NCBI GenBank assembly: GCA_001510575.1
Contig: LNGK01000015.1
Span: 186,001-250,000, forward strand
Direction: 5' to 3'
Length of the DNA: 64,000 nt
From: Knoxdaviesia capensis
Taxonomy: Eukaryota > Ascomycota > Sordariomycetes > Microascales > Gondwanamycetaceae
The notes below the pieces were generated by a model, which worked only from the letters and a program-made list of their open reading frames with translations, had not been told where the DNA came from and searched no databases. Position 1 is the first letter of the stretch. Each line of letters opens with the position of its first letter. Of this stretch, positions 9,779-22,155 are shown in pieces. A program made the translations under genes and the position numbers.

Positions 9779-12639
9779 ATGGATTCCCAGAGTCCCGATG
9801 TTCCGCTCTCCTACACGACAGAACGTGGTGCTATGTCACCACCCGAATCCGCCGCTTCGTCCACCACTGCTGTATCATCCAATGGGAGCATAGTGGCCCT
9901 CGAAGGTCCCACGGATCTCGTTGGAACGCAGTTGCGTCTGCTTCCCACGTCTCCAAACATCTTGATACTGCCCCGAATCAACGTCAGCCAATCACTTGCT
10001 GATACTAGTCCCGAAGCATTCGTCTTTGCGGTTCATAATGCCTCAAAGGCTCGGGCAGAAACCGCGCGTGCATTTCTAGACAGTTCCACGCCCCAGAATA
10101 AGAGGCTCGTTTTCTTAGACGGGGGCTTCCTTTCGGCATACGTTCTTTGTCTGGACACCATTTGCAGCCGAGTCACCGACGGAGACTTGGATCTGGCAAA
10201 GACAATTCTTGCTCGCTTGCTTGCTGCCACCCCCAAGATGTTAGAGACAGCCAAGACTATTCCTGTCACCATTCAACCTGTTAGCCGCTACGACGATTCT
10301 CCAAATGTGGATGAGATTACCCGAGCAATGAGGCTGGCTGAAGCTCTCGATCTGCAGACCATTGACCTGCAGCCCGAGAACGGGTTCCCCTTTCCGAATT
10401 CCCCAACACGGATGCGTCCTAGAAGTGTCAGCTTGCCGTTGTATGGGTATACGGACCACTACGGGGACCTCGCTGCGTTTTATGTCTTTGGCGGCATGGT
10501 GTCGGACGATTCTGCTGTTAGTGACACCGAAGACACGGGCAGGCCACTAACACCGTTGTCTCCCAAAATGCCCGGGGTGCCACCAACCAATCGGGACAGC
10601 GGGTCGGCCTCCCATGCCAGCTTTCCAAAGCCGAACCGGGTCCGGTTCTCGGGGCTATCAAAAAGCGACATCGAGATGTTTACCACCGAAATGCATAACC
10701 TCGTTCTTCGGTCTGTCCCGCAGAGTCCCCACCCCGACCGGGGGTTGCCGTCTCCCTGTTTTCCAGGCCGACGCTCGCGTTCGTTGGAACTTGGGGACAT
10801 TCCTGGCCGGAAGGGCTCTTTGGCATTTGCTGGAGACCAGTCATCAGGAGAATCTGGCGACATCAAAAAGGTGATGCGCCCGATTTCATGCTTCGGGTTT
10901 CCTCGGGGCCGCTTGTCGGTGGCAAGCAAGCATGTCTCACTGCAAGCAGAAAAAGAGCCCAAAGACGAGCTGGCACTTTCCCGACTGGAAGACTTTGCCA
11001 TCTTTCTGAGAAGCGGGAATGAAGATTCCCTTCTGAATAAGGTTTCTTCTTCGATAACTGAGATTGAGAATGATGTCTGCCGGAAGGGCGGCCGGGCCGA
11101 GAACGTTTCGAGCAGCGGCGGTGACTGGCTGCATGACTTTTCTATCCCGAGCACCATCAGCAACGCCGTGGCAGTGCAAAATACCCTCCGATCCTACCTC
11201 AGGACATACTTCCCGCGGGAAGATGCAGGGTATCACCAGTTTTACTCTCCGCTGCTCCCTGAACTTGTCGGTCTCTGGAATCCGGTGTTTCGGGAGGCCG
11301 AGCTTGGAGCGTCCCCCAACACCTCACGGAAGGTGGACCAGATACTTGCTGTCAGCGCTCATACCGGTGTGCCGAAGACGTTTCAGGCGAGTGTCTTCAG
11401 CCGGCTTGAGCGGTTGGGATCAAAAGAGTCTGGAATGACGCAAAGCGGACGCTTAGATTTTAGGTTTGTATCCCAACCCTTTTATGATCATCGAGAACAA
11501 AATTAGGTGCTAACAGATCCTCGTTCGTGTACACTAGGTATCTCGTTGCAAACGCCATGCAGACATTTACAGCGCAGCCTTTGGCAAACCAAGTTCACGA
11601 TAACCCCTTCACCAATTCGTATCTGCTTGCCACGCTGGTCATTTCCCATCTTGAAATGTACTTGGCCACCCATACAGCAGTGCGATACCTACTCTTGGAG
11701 TTTCCTCCCGCACACTTCCCGACTATTCTCGCGCTACAGAAGCTTGTTGGCTCCGATATTCTCAAGATCGCTCTGATCACAGCTAGTGACGCGAAATCGC
11801 TGCCATCGTTCACTCCAGCGCTGGATACCAGCTCGGACGCTGAACACAGCGCATCTGAGCGGCCGAACTCTGGGTCGCGGCCCAGCTCGTCTGAAAAGAC
11901 TGCGTCATGGAAGCCGACTACCTCGGAGGATATTCCATTGCGCGGCGGAGCAAACTTTCTGCTCACCGCCAGCGCATCGGATCCGGATGTCACCAAGTTC
12001 ATCGAGGCCGTGCAGAACATCCTGGTAGAGGTGTCCAGCTTCTACAAGCCGCCAGAGAAGCAGCAGCGCGGTTCCAAGTCCGGCCTGGCGGGTACTCCGC
12101 GCGCTGTGAGTGTCAAGCGGCCGTCATTCGTGCCGTTCCCGAAACCGGACCCGCCGCAGCGGTCGGACACATCGCTGCACCTGTCCCCGCGGCTGCCCCC
12201 CTCGACGGCGCCCAAGTCGCCCGAGGTCGGCGCGAAGGGCGCGACGAAGACTCCGATTCTGGAGCCGATACGACTGGCTAACATGTACTGGAACAAGATG
12301 TCTGCGCGCTCCGCCGGTAGGCCCTCGCCCACCTCTCCCCATCACCACAACCAGAGTCAGAGCCAGAACAGCAACCACCAGCCCAACCAGCACCCGATGG
12401 CGCACATCGCGTCGCCGGTGGTGCTACCGGCGCCGAAGATTGCCCGCAGCGCGACAACGGGCGCCGCGTTCGTGGAGAAGGAGATGGAGGTCGACTTGGT
12501 GGTGGACATGGAGCCGGAGAGCGATGAGGATATCGAGGAGCGGCGCTTGGTGCCGATGTTGTTGAAGCGGGCGGCGCGGCGCGGCGGGGAGGGCGGCGGG
12601 GGCAGTCGCAAGGCGTTGAAGTTCCTGGGGCTTGCGTAG
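9779..12639 (+). CDS. Large conserved-looking fungal protein of unknown function
   Basis: Predicted 928-residue protein from exons 9779-11463 and 11538-12639. The 74-bp intron has a weak GTTTGT donor, a good CTAAC branch site at 11507-11511 and a TAG acceptor; splicing joins LDFR to YLVANAMQTF in phase. The start was chosen for its CACCATGG context; the frame is open upstream. The N-terminal quarter (LVGTQLRLLPTSPNILILPR onward) and the region around the splice (SYLRTYFPRED to the hydrophobic helix VRYLLLEFPPAHF) look folded. Between them is a Ser/Pro-rich linker with many SP sites (residues about 250-430). The C-terminal third is low complexity, ending in an acidic patch (EPESDEDIEERR) and a Gly/Arg tail. 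Some fungal genomes label similar proteins gastric-mucin-like, but that is an uncertain recollection and not a function. I do not recognise a catalytic domain. Confidence 0.75.
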
Positions 12640-13938
12640 AGAGAGAGTGAGTGAGAGAGGGAGAGACCGTTGAATCTGTGCGTTTCCTTTGCGTCGTTGT
12701 TTTCGTATGTATGTATAATTTGAAAGTCCCCGTTGTCTTCTCCCCCCCGTTTCCCCAACTCTTCCCCCTTGTTTTTGACATAGTAACCTGAAGATTGCTG
12801 AGGCGGATGCGTGTTGCTTTATCCGCGGAATTCGAATGCGGGTTGGACTTCCCCGGTCTTTCCATGTTTCCTTTCTGCTCCTCTTATCTCCTTAGAAAAT
12901 ACCAATCCATTTATGCCGGATTGTGCAGAAGCCTCCCCCGACTGGACCGACCAATGTGCCGGTTCCCTCTCCCCCCCCAAGGTGTTCGCCTTTCAAAGAC
13001 ACGGGTTTCGTCCCCCGCCTAACTCGCTTGCTGATATGATACACACACACACACATTCACGCCTGTAAAGCCAAGTCCACACGCAACACAAAAAAGAAAA
13101 CGCAAATGTTCATCTGACTTGGTCGACATCTAAACGGGAAACGGAAAAAGAAAATTCAAACTTTGACACATCAAGAGATAAATAGGCAAGGGACAGGAGG
13201 AAGAAAAAACCAAAGGAGATCGAAGAATTAAATGAAATTTCTCAAGAACCACGATTAAGAAACAGAACCACATTCCAGATACACAAACGGGGAAAGGGGG
13301 GAGAAGAGAGAAAGAAGCCAATGGAAGATATGAGAAGAAAAAAAAAAGGACGCCAGGGGAAAAAAGAAACACAAAAAGAAGAAAGAAATCCATCCCGGAT
13401 AAGAAACAGTAAAAAAGAAGAAAACCAAGTACAACGAGTCCATCCCACTCCACCGGCCACAAGTGGGTGACGCGCGCGCCCGTTGGCTCATCCCGTTCAT
13501 ATCAGAAAAGTCTCCGCCAGCGCATCCGAATACTCCCCCGAGCCCGTCAAAACACGCACCCTCACAAGAGTATCTCCAGCCATAAGAATAGAAAAGAAAT
13601 TGAGGTTAAAAAACAGAAAAAAATGAAGATTCATTAAAGGCCGTTCTAAGTAAAAACACCGTGGCTGCGAAAACTGGAAGCCGGAGGAGGGATATGCGGG
13701 GAAGGCGATGCCGGTATCAATTTCCGACATGGGGAGTTGGATGGATACAGGCGAGGAACTTGGTGGAGGTCGAAAATCGGGGACGGTACGCAAGGAGCGC
13801 AAATGGCTGAGAGGCATTCATGAAAGAGCCGGAATCGTGGACGCAATCGGGAGGCACGGATCAGAGCAAACGGACGGAAGAACAAAAACGCATGGCGAGG
13901 TTGAGCGGGGGTGGACCGGGGGCCAGTTGCGAAAGAAT
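12640..13938. other. Convergent 3' region between two genes
   Basis: This 1.3-kb region lies between the stop of the 928-residue protein (plus) and the stop of ypt1 (minus). From about 13080 to 13640 the plus strand is A-rich, so the ypt1-sense strand is T-rich, as expected of a long 3' UTR. A short CA repeat lies at about 13040-13054. No gene is supported. Confidence 0.45.
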
Positions 13939-15163
13939 TTAGCAGCAGCTTCCGGATGACGACGACGGCACACCGTGTCCAGGACCGACTTGCACGCTGG
14001 GCTTGGTGTTGGTGGCAGTGGTGCTTCCCATGCGCTCCTTGATTTGGCGGGCCATGGTCAAGAAAGCCTGCTCGACGTTGTTGGCGTTCTTTGCCGAGGT
14101 CTCGAGGAAGGGGATTCCGAGCGAGTCGGCGAACTCCTGAAGGTGGGCAAACAGAGCGGTCAGTTTCGAGCATCTGGCTTGACTGGGGACCCGGAACGAG
14201 AAGCCGGGGGAGAGAATTTGGAGACGGGGTCTTTCTTACCTTAGCGACGCTGTACTTGACAACCTTCTTGTCCTCCATATCGCTCTTGTTGCCGACAAGC
14301 AGCTTGTTGACGCCCTCGGTGGCATATCTGTCGATCTCCTGGAGCCACTGCTTCACGTTGTTGAACGAGTCCTCATCGGTAACATCGTAGACAACGCAGA
14401 TACCGTGGGCTCCACGGTAGTACGAAGAGGTGATGGTACGGAAACGCTCCTGGCCGGCGGTATCCCACTATGGATAAGGAAAAAGAGGAACGTCGTGGTT
14501 AGATATCTGACGATAAGCGGATCTGGGACTCAAGCGGAATGCTAGGTCTTGGCAAAAGTTTGAGTAGATGGGGTTTTTAACAGGGGCTGTGCAGAGCTTA
14601 CAATCTGAAGCTTGACGGTCTTGCCATCGAGCTCTATCGTCCGAATCTTCTAGAGAAAGGGCGAAAAAAAGCGGTGTTAGTATCACATGCATGCACCCAA
14701 AATTCAGGCAGACGTCTTAGGAGCACATACAAAGTCGACTCCAATGGTGGAGATGTAGGACTCAGTGTAGGTGTCATCAGCGAACCGAAGCAGCAAGCAT
14801 GACTTGCCGACGCCGGAGTCTCCAATGAGGAGAAGCTTGAAGAGGTAGTCGTATCTGTAAATTCAAATGCGGAAATCGGTCAAGAGGTTAGTCGTGATCG
14901 ATGCTCAGTCAGGGGGGAACAAGACGGAGGTCGAAGAGACGAGGCGCAGAGGGCTAGGCGGTGGAATATCGCTAGGTTTGTTATCGCCGGAGAGTAGGCT
15001 GGAAATAGGGCCGGTTGGCCCAGACGGAATGTGGAAACAGCATCTCAGAACATGAGGGAAACAAGGGGACTCTGTCAAAAGTGAAGGTTAGTAAAATGTA
15101 CTTTGGGAACATTAGCCGTTATCGACAGAGATCTGGGTAGTAGACATACCACTCAGGGTTCAT
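13939..15163 (-). CDS. ypt1: Rab GTPase Ypt1 (Rab1 type)
   Basis: Predicted 202-residue protein in five exons on the minus strand: 15163-15153, 14854-14731, 14649-14602, 14467-14240 and 14136-13939. All joins are in phase. The Rab motifs are complete: GDSGVGKS (P-loop), TIGVDF (switch I), WDTAGQE (switch II), NKSD and ETSAK for guanine recognition, and a C-terminal Cys-Cys for double geranylgeranylation. The length and start MNPEYDYLFKLLLIG are diagnostic for Ypt1/Rab1, which recruits tethers for ER-to-Golgi and intra-Golgi traffic and acts in autophagy. Exon 1 codes only MNP plus two bases, and the only donor that gives MNPEYDYLFK is GTGGTA; using the nearby GTATGT would create a stop. The gene is divergent from the Cog7-like gene. 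Confidence 0.97.
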
Positions 15164-16322
15164 TTTGGCGGGATGGAGATGACGATGATCTACGGGATAT
15201 CACAAGGGCGGGGAGAGAAGGAAGGCGGTGGACAACGAGAAGACAGGATGATCAGGGAACGAAGAAGTGTTGAGGACGATAAGGGAGTCTACCAAAAGGC
15301 AAGAATCAAGGTGGAAGAGGGCAAGGAAGACAACAGTCAAGAGATATCAAGGGGCGGATATACAGGAAGTTAAATTCGTGGCTTTGGTGATAATGAAAGA
15401 TAGGGAAGAAAAAAAGAAGGAGAGAGAAGAGAGAAACTCAAAGGGCAATGAAAGTCATAGGCAAACGTTGGCTCTACGTCAAAACGAGCGACAAAGAAGG
15501 ATCAGGAGGCAAAGGATGAACATCGGATAAAGTTACATCCACGTGATTTATGTTTCAGCCCAACAATTCAGGCCAAGGAGGGCTCAAAAGTCTTGCTTCA
15601 GTATAGCTGAGAGTGAATGTATGTATACTTATAGCCATGATGGATTTTCTCTTTCTGGTCGTCAATGAGGTGGTACGTGGAAGTTCACTTTTGGCATAGG
15701 CACAGGCCAGTTTTGAGCTACAGGTTACATGTGTTCAGTTCACAATAGCCTCTCACCACTGTTAAGTCCTATGAACTCGCTGGTTCCTGACAGGTGTGAT
15801 GGCAACAACCCAAAACTTCTTGCTTTCATTAAATTTGCAGAAACAATCTGAAAACTCGCCATATCACCACCCTCACCACCCTAAATCTCCAACCTCTCTC
15901 GCTCTCCCCATTCCTTCTTCACTCTTCCCCATCTCCCTCCTTTTCTTGAGCCGGCCGTCTCCCACTTCCGCCGCTACACTCTGCTTGTTGGATTTTGACT
16001 GATCTGACCAGATCCGAGAGACGTCAGTTCCGATTGGTCCTATTCCGTTCCTCTCTTCAACTTTCCTGGTTCGCTTACAGCAGGCAAACAAGGATATTTC
16101 TTCCACACCGTCTCCGCCGTCCCAGATTCCACTGGCAAGCTGAACTGTTGGAAAGGGAAAGGTTCCGAAGCAGACCCAAACACGGCCACGTATTCCTTGC
16201 TGCACGCTAGTTGCCCGACCTGAACCCCACGACTCTGGACAGCTGGCAGTGAGCAGAGCATCCGAAAAACGGAGTGTGGGACACTATCGCATTCTCCATC
16301 CTCCATTCACACTTGCACCATC
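15164..16322. promoter_or_regulatory. Divergent promoter region between ypt1 and the Cog7-like gene
   Basis: About 1.2 kb separates the two start codons, which face away from each other. The ypt1-proximal part (15170-15530) is purine-rich on the plus strand, so pyrimidine-rich on the ypt1 sense strand; the other side (15880-16320) is pyrimidine-rich on the plus strand. This mirror pattern fits two 5' leaders back to back. No TATA box or gene is evident. Confidence 0.5.
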
Positions 16323-17489
16323 ATGTTGTCAACAGATTCCGCCAAAGTCGCCGGTCGAAGGCGTGGAAACAGCTCCGTGTCCGGGACCGGACTGGCCATG
16401 CGGCCCCGAGCAAAGTCGCGTGCTGCTCTGGCGCCCCGATCTGAATATGTCTCGGACGATTTCTTCCGAGACTTCCTAGACCCGGCGTTTGACCCAGCTG
16501 CCTTCCTCAATTCCTCTCTCCCGCCACTAAAAACCACTTCAGCTCCGTCATCCCGCTCTGCAGGTCCGGCCGGGAAAGCTGTAGGCCTGGCTGAACTGTC
16601 ATCCGAAGCTCAAACGCTCGTCACGTTGCTTAATGCCCATACTACGCGCCTTTCAGCCACCCTCACGCAACTCACCGATGATATCCTTCGGAGTGGAAGT
16701 CGGTTGGCGTACCAGGTTGAACTCCTGCGCGGTGAGACTCTGAGTGTGTCAGAAACCCTCACAGAAACTCTTCGTGGTGATATCGAGAAGTTTGTGCCTG
16801 GCGGCCTGGACAGCTTAGGCACTACAAACGTCGTTGTCACCTCAGCCGGGGCAGCTGCGCAAGCCCTGAAGTCTCCTGCCGTTCCTCCAGCCAAACCGGA
16901 GCCCTCCAGCATCGATCCGCAGTGCATTCGGCAACTGCAAACACTCTCGCTGGTTAGAGCGCGACTGGACGAAGTCATCAAGACCTTTGGCGACGCCATG
17001 GAGTTTGTGTTCCCGCCGTCAGAAGTGTCGGTCTCATCTTCGTTCCTATCGTTGTCAGCCCCTGAACCAGGCTCGCGCCAGCAGCAAAGCGTGGAGGACA
17101 AGGGCCAAGAGGTGCTACAGAAAATACGCGATGAGATCTCCGGCTACCTGGCGGATGAGTCGGATCCGGTGCAGGGTATCGAGCGCGCAACTGAGCGCAT
17201 CGAGCAGCTGAAGGAACTGGCATTGGTGTGGAAGGGGACGGCCGAGGAAAAGGGCCGCGCCAAGTTCCTGGACTCCATGGTTAAGATGGTGGAGGAGCGC
17301 CATGAGAAGCTCGTGAGAGAGCTGGAAGGTTCCGCAAAAACGGGTACAGCTGCTGCCACGGGGGTGAAGTCGGTGGCTGAAGATAAGGCATCCAAGGCTG
17401 CCGCTGCGGCGGAACCAACCACCTCGTCCGTGTATGGCGGCTACGGACTCATCAGCCAGCTACAAAAGATGCGCGGCGGTGGGCGGTGA
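16323..17489 (+). CDS. cog7: Cog7-like subunit of the conserved oligomeric Golgi complex
   Basis: Intronless, 388 codons. After a basic, Ser-rich N-terminus come SEYVSDDFFRDFLDPAFDPA and FLNSSLPPL, then a long helical region beginning LAELSSEAQTLVTLLNAHTT and continuing through RLSATLTQLTDDILRSGSRL and YQVELLRGETLSVSETLTET to FVPGGLDSL. This order is what fungal Cog7 proteins show, as I recall them: a short N-terminal DF-containing segment and an extended coiled-coil that packs with Cog5, Cog6 and Cog8 in lobe B of the tether. The C-terminus (about residues 260-345) is a charged helix (ERATERIEQLKELALVWKGT) and the tail is Ala-rich. COG tethers intra-Golgi vesicles and binds Rab GTPases, which fits the divergent pairing with ypt1, though that pairing may be chance. 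The family is assigned from pattern only. Confidence 0.65.
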   Translation: MLSTDSAKVAGRRRGNSSVSGTGLAMRPRAKSRAALAPRSEYVSDDFFRDFLDPAFDPAAFLNSSLPPLKTTSAPSSRSAGPAGKAVGLAELSSEAQTLVTLLNAHTTRLSATLTQLTDDILRSGSRLAYQVELLRGETLSVSETLTETLRGDIEKFVPGGLDSLGTTNVVVTSAGAAAQALKSPAVPPAKPEPSSIDPQCIRQLQTLSLVRARLDEVIKTFGDAMEFVFPPSEVSVSSSFLSLSAPEPGSRQQQSVEDKGQEVLQKIRDEISGYLADESDPVQGIERATERIEQLKELALVWKGTAEEKGRAKFLDSMVKMVEERHEKLVRELEGSAKTGTAAATGVKSVAEDKASKAAAAAEPTTSSVYGGYGLISQLQKMRGGGR

Positions 17490-18603
17490 TCTGGGGGTCA
17501 GGCGGTTATGCATGTTTCTGCCTGCATTCTATAGATCTAATGATACATATAGCTTTATGAAAATATGAACGGGACAATCGGTTTTAGTGACGTCTCTCCC
17601 ATCATGTGCCCTTCTCTTCACGTCGCCAGATGTTGAAAGTTGCTGTAAAAGTACTTTCGGGCCTATGTAAGTAAACTTCCGACCGGAAGCTCTTATCCTT
17701 ACCTGTTTATTGGATGGCGTGTAAACTCCGGCAGATCTATCCGATAACGCGCCTCTCGCCATGATGCGGGCTGTTCCTGCCAGCTCTTATTTTTTGGGAG
17801 TCAGTTCGGCGTTCGCTAGGGTTTTCTCTTGTAAGAGGATTTCCTCGCCTTCCGTCTTTTTTTCACTTTCTCCTCCATATAGTTCACGCTCTCTCCCAAG
17901 TTCAGATATCCCCCCTCACACGTCTCTTGTCAATTTCGGTTTTGTCTCTTCTCTCCCTCTCATCCTCTTCGTTCAGTCTCTTCGCTAGATCAACTCTTTT
18001 TCTTCCTTCCATCCTTTTTATCATTCATCCTTGTCCACTATCTTCACTCCGTCTCTCTCGTCTCATCTTCCGATCGCGATCTTTTATCTTCTGTTGTCTT
18101 CGGGGTTTTATTCCGGCTTCGCCAGCTTGACTGTAAGTTCGTTCAACTGTGTCCACATGCTTTTCCTAGTTAATTCTCCTCCGTGGCCTTTCTGCTCGAG
18201 TTTTTGGGTTCCTCAGATTGCGATCGCGGAGTATCTTTTTCTAACTTGTTCGCAGATCTCGTAGATCGAAGCGCTCAATTTGGCCTCCTTTTCGTGCTTT
18301 CTCGAGCTCCTCGACCCAGACTATATTCTTCTCGGCATCACTACTCTGACCACCGTATCACTTTCATTCCGCGACCACGCACTTGACAATTATCCTCGCC
18401 CATTTAAATCGATTCTTCTCGCAGATTGCCGACATCTGTCGTGCGCCTTTATTCCTTAGCTACCCTCCCACACTCTCTTATTTATCGTCACTTCGGCTTA
18501 TTGGAGTTTGGAATTTCCACCTCCGTTCATATTCTCTCTCCCCAATTTCCCTCCTTTACGCTGAAATTTCAATATTTCAAACGGCTCAAATCTCGCTTTC
18601 AAA
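17490..18603. other. Intergenic region with pyrimidine-rich leader
   Basis: No gene is supported. From about 17800 to the start codon at 18604 the plus strand is strongly C/T-rich, typical of a long fungal 5' leader or promoter. It may contain unspliced leader introns that I cannot place. Confidence 0.45.
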
Positions 18604-20518
18604 ATGGCCTCTTCCGAACTTATTTCCCAGCCGGCTGCCACCCGCCGGCCTGATCCGGCTCCTTCCAAGCGCGACCGCAAGCGACAAAATATTACCGACC
18701 GGCTTTCATCTTTAGAAGACGCTTATATGCGCGACAAGGACCTCAAATACCGAGATCAGCTTCAGAGAATCCAGGTCGACACGGCGCTCGTGCAACGCAT
18801 CGATCCGTACACAGAAAATGTCCTCGAACTGGTGGAGGACTTCCGGCATGACCACACCAACATCGTTCAGACGAATGCCGATCCGAACGATGCCTCCCGC
18901 ACGGTGCTTGAAATGGCTGGCCCAAGATTTCAGGAATGGTCTCAGACCATCTCCGATGTGTACGAAAACAAAGATTTCCACTTGACCCGACAGAGAGTAA
19001 GCTCATATCCCACCCATAGTTATAGCAGTTGATTATACCCAGGAACCTCATTTCGTTCTCGTTTACAACCCACGGAACAATACTCCAAACGCGATGCTAT
19101 TTTGTTCGTTGATTTGCTAATTTTCCCCGTTCTCCATACAGAATGAATTTGAACGCAAGCGCAAGGAGTATAGCAATACCCTGAGCTACAAACTCGAAAC
19201 GGCTCGTCGCGAGCACCAGTCCTTGAGCAACACCCTGCGGGATCGCCTTATCAACACGCTCACTTCCAAAAAGCATAGACTTCTTAAGGAGAAGGAAGCT
19301 CTGGAAATAAGCGATTCTTCCGCTCTGCTCTTGCATCCCAATCAGTTCAGCTTCACCCACCCGTCAAGCCCAGGCGGACCGCATAGCAAGCGCGCTACTC
19401 GCATGCGCCGAGACGCGGATGATCTGGCCAGTCTAGCCGCGGATAACAATAACAAGAAGCGGAAGCGAAACGGAGGGGACGATGATGGCTCCCCCGCTCC
19501 TATGCGCCGAGGTCTGGACACTAGCAACGCCACGCCAATGTGGCAGTCTGAAAAGACCCGGCTGTCAGCCCGGCAAGGTGGACCGGTGTATAGCATCGAC
19601 AAGCTCTTCACCGAAAAGGAACTCGCCATGACCTACAACACGGCTGCTATTGCTGCGCATAAGCACCTCCTCCGACATCGCGGCGGCTCCGACGGCGCGA
19701 ACGGAAATCGTCGATCGTCAAGTCACGATGATAAGGACGACGATGACTCGAGCGACAATGCTGTCACCATGGAACGTCAGGTCTCTCATCAAACTCGCAG
19801 CACCCGCGGTGGCGGTGCCGCAGCGGCGGCGGCTGCAGCGAATCAAAACTTCCTCGATGACAAGGTCCTCGGGATTGAAGGAATCGTCAACTACGAAATC
19901 CCCTCGAACCTCGACCTTATGTACGCCGGTGATACTCCCAAGATGCCGCCCGCTCAACCCCAGCAGTACCTCAAGCCGAATCTTCGGCAGTCAGACCAAA
20001 ACTTCCCGACTCAGCTGTCCCAAGATGATATCAACTCCGACCTGGCAGTCATGGCTGTGTTCAAGCGCTACGACGAGCTGAACCGCCCCGGCGCCTCACT
20101 CGACTATCCGACTGGTCTCCGTCGTATCCTCGAAGCTGTTTCTGTGCCGACGATTGCAGGACGGTTTGTGTCGTTCGTGGGCGCGCGTCGCGAGGACCCG
20201 GCTCTCCTCCAGGAGGAGATGCTCCCGGGCGAGAGTCTGGATCTGGTGGTGGGAGCTAGCGCGGCTGCGACAAATGCCATTGCGGCTGCTGCCACGCCGG
20301 CCCCGGGCGCTAGCAACGGCACCAGTGGATCCAACTCGGTGCCCAACTCCTCGCCGGTCAAGCCGGTCAAGGCTGAGATCCCCCAGACTCCCAAGTCCTC
20401 AGCTCTCTCTGCTGTGCCTATGAGCCGCCAGGGCAGCAGCCAGGGAGGTGGCGGTGCTGTTGGTGTGGCGATGAATCGTACCAGCGGAAGCGGCCGTGGC
20501 AAGTCCCGGAAGAACTAG
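18604..20518 (+). CDS. Sds3/Dep1-like subunit of an Rpd3L-type histone deacetylase complex
   Basis: Predicted 589-residue protein from exons 18604-18996 and 19142-20518. The 145-bp intron has a GTAAGC donor and ACAG acceptor and joins LTRQR to NEFERKRKEY. The N-terminal 200 residues show the Sds3-like pattern: a basic start (KRDRKRQNITDRLSSLEDAY), YRDQLQRIQVDTALVQRIDP, then a long charged coiled-coil around YSNTLSYKLETARREHQSL ending RLLKEKEALEISD. Later come a nuclear-type basic run (NNKKRKRNGG), the segment YSIDKLFTEKELAMTYN, an Ala run, and a Ser/Thr/Pro-rich tail. Sds3 and Dep1 scaffold the Rpd3L/Sin3 corepressor complex in the nucleus. Which of the two this corresponds to is not settled from sequence alone. 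The leader is pyrimidine-rich. Confidence 0.65.
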
Positions 20519-22155
20519 GCCTGGAACAGACCGCCCTTCCACGGCTCCTCAGTGCAGCTATGTTGAACAGAGAGTGTATGCTGTGTGTGGAAGGAATGGA
20601 TACACCCCGTGCAAACCTATTTTAGTGCATTATTTCTTCTAGTTGGCCATCGGGCCGGCCCAATTAATGTCTTCTTACAATACATTGGTTTCCTGTCTTG
20701 TTCTGGTTTTATCGCTTGGAGAGCAAATGTATTTAGCGGCCTGCTTAGAAGCATGCAACAGAGTGTAATGAGTTATGAATCATGGACTGTACTACAGTGA
20801 GTTTATTGGTTAGGAAGCACACGTATATAAAGCCGTAGAGCTCCTGGCCAAACGCCTATAACTCTTCTTGGACATCCTTTCTCCTGCCCCATACTCGTGA
20901 AAACTTCAATATATCTCAGGACACTTCGCCCTCCAGGTCAAAAGCCCGAGGGTCTGACTCTTTGGTTGATCGCGGTGACAGTTCCATCTCTGGGATTCAT
21001 CTAATACGTCAACACCCGAAATCAGTTTGATTTGAGCGTAAGTGCCGAAGGATCCTCTCGCGGACCTCATCAGACTCTCTCTACGGCCGGCCAAGAACCC
21101 GGGAAACTAGAGAATCTCCCGGCGATGCGGAACTTGCGCGTCGTTGTGACCCCGCTGACAGGAAATGATTCTGCGATGGCGAAGCAGACGGCTGCACTAC
21201 AACAAGTTCAATCTAGCCTAGCGCAAGGTTTCGAGTAGCTCACTGCCCAAGGACAGATATTGCAGTTCTGCTAGGCGAGCAGCCGACTCTCCAATATTAG
21301 CAGCAGGTCCAAAAGATTCAACGCGTCCATCTCTCTAATATGCCGCAAGGCCGAGGTTCTTCTCACGGCCATCCATATCAGTACTAAAAGTGCGTATCTC
21401 GCTTTGCTTTGGGTTCTATGTATATACTCCCCCTCTCCTGAACTTGAGAATATTCTGAAATTAACTGCTCTTTTTTTTTTTTTAACTAAGGGTTCGAACA
21501 CCGTTGCTCGGTCATTCAACACCATAATTAGAACACTAATCGTACACCTTTCACTGTTTGTATCTACATACAACGAACCTATCCCCAACTTTTCCGAGAC
21601 TAGTCCGGGTGTTTAACTCCCTCAGCGCTCCTAGATATCCCCCCGATCCTGAGGTCCCTAGATCTCCTATGGTCGAGTCAGGGACAATCTCTGACAACAA
21701 CCCGTGTGTCGCAATCGACTTCGGGCTGAGAAAACGTAACGAGCCCTGACTGTCTCCTCTCCTTTTCGTGCCCAGTTGTTTCATGATGTATCACAGGGCC
21801 GGCGTCTGTGTAAATCTTGTGGTGGGCTTGGTAAAATGGTGTTGCGGAAGGTTCGTCTGTGTGACCCAGGTGTCACTGGTAGCACAGAGCTGGATCACAG
21901 ATCACAGAGTATTTTGGCAAAGTCAAAAAGTACATCCCTTCATGTCCTCGGCCCAGTTGCGCGCTCGTATCCGTAGAATCACGTGAAAGTAAGAAAGCAG
22001 TATATTGTGAAGTGTGTCAAATTTGGAATTACATTTAAGCATTATTCGTCGAACTCATATAGATACCCTGGTCGCAGCAGTGTTACAAATACAAACATCT
22101 CATATGCTAAGAAAGAAGACCTGTGGATCGGGCCAAACGTTCCAGGGGAACTCCC
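20519..22155. other. Intergenic region, no gene seen
   Basis: About 1.6 kb between the Sds3-like stop and the stop of the oxygenase on the other strand. A poly-T run lies at about 21471-21483. Short helical-looking translations around 21170-21400 are discussed under rejected items. No RNA gene is supported. Confidence 0.45.

Noticed and set aside
13646..14356. A 236-codon minus-strand frame overlapping the end of ypt1
   Set aside because: It reads through the ypt1 intron and past the real stop in another frame. The spliced Ypt1 model with complete GTPase motifs explains the DNA.
21170..21400. Helical-looking translations (for example ALQQVQSSLAQGFE and SNISSRSKRFNASI) in the Sds3-oxygenase gap
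   Set aside because: Pieces lie in different frames with stops and match no family I can name. Possibly an old gene relic, but not supportable.
21490..21505. GGTTCGAAC resembling a tRNA B box
   Set aside because: It follows a T run and there is no A box, acceptor stem or anticodon arm at the right spacing.
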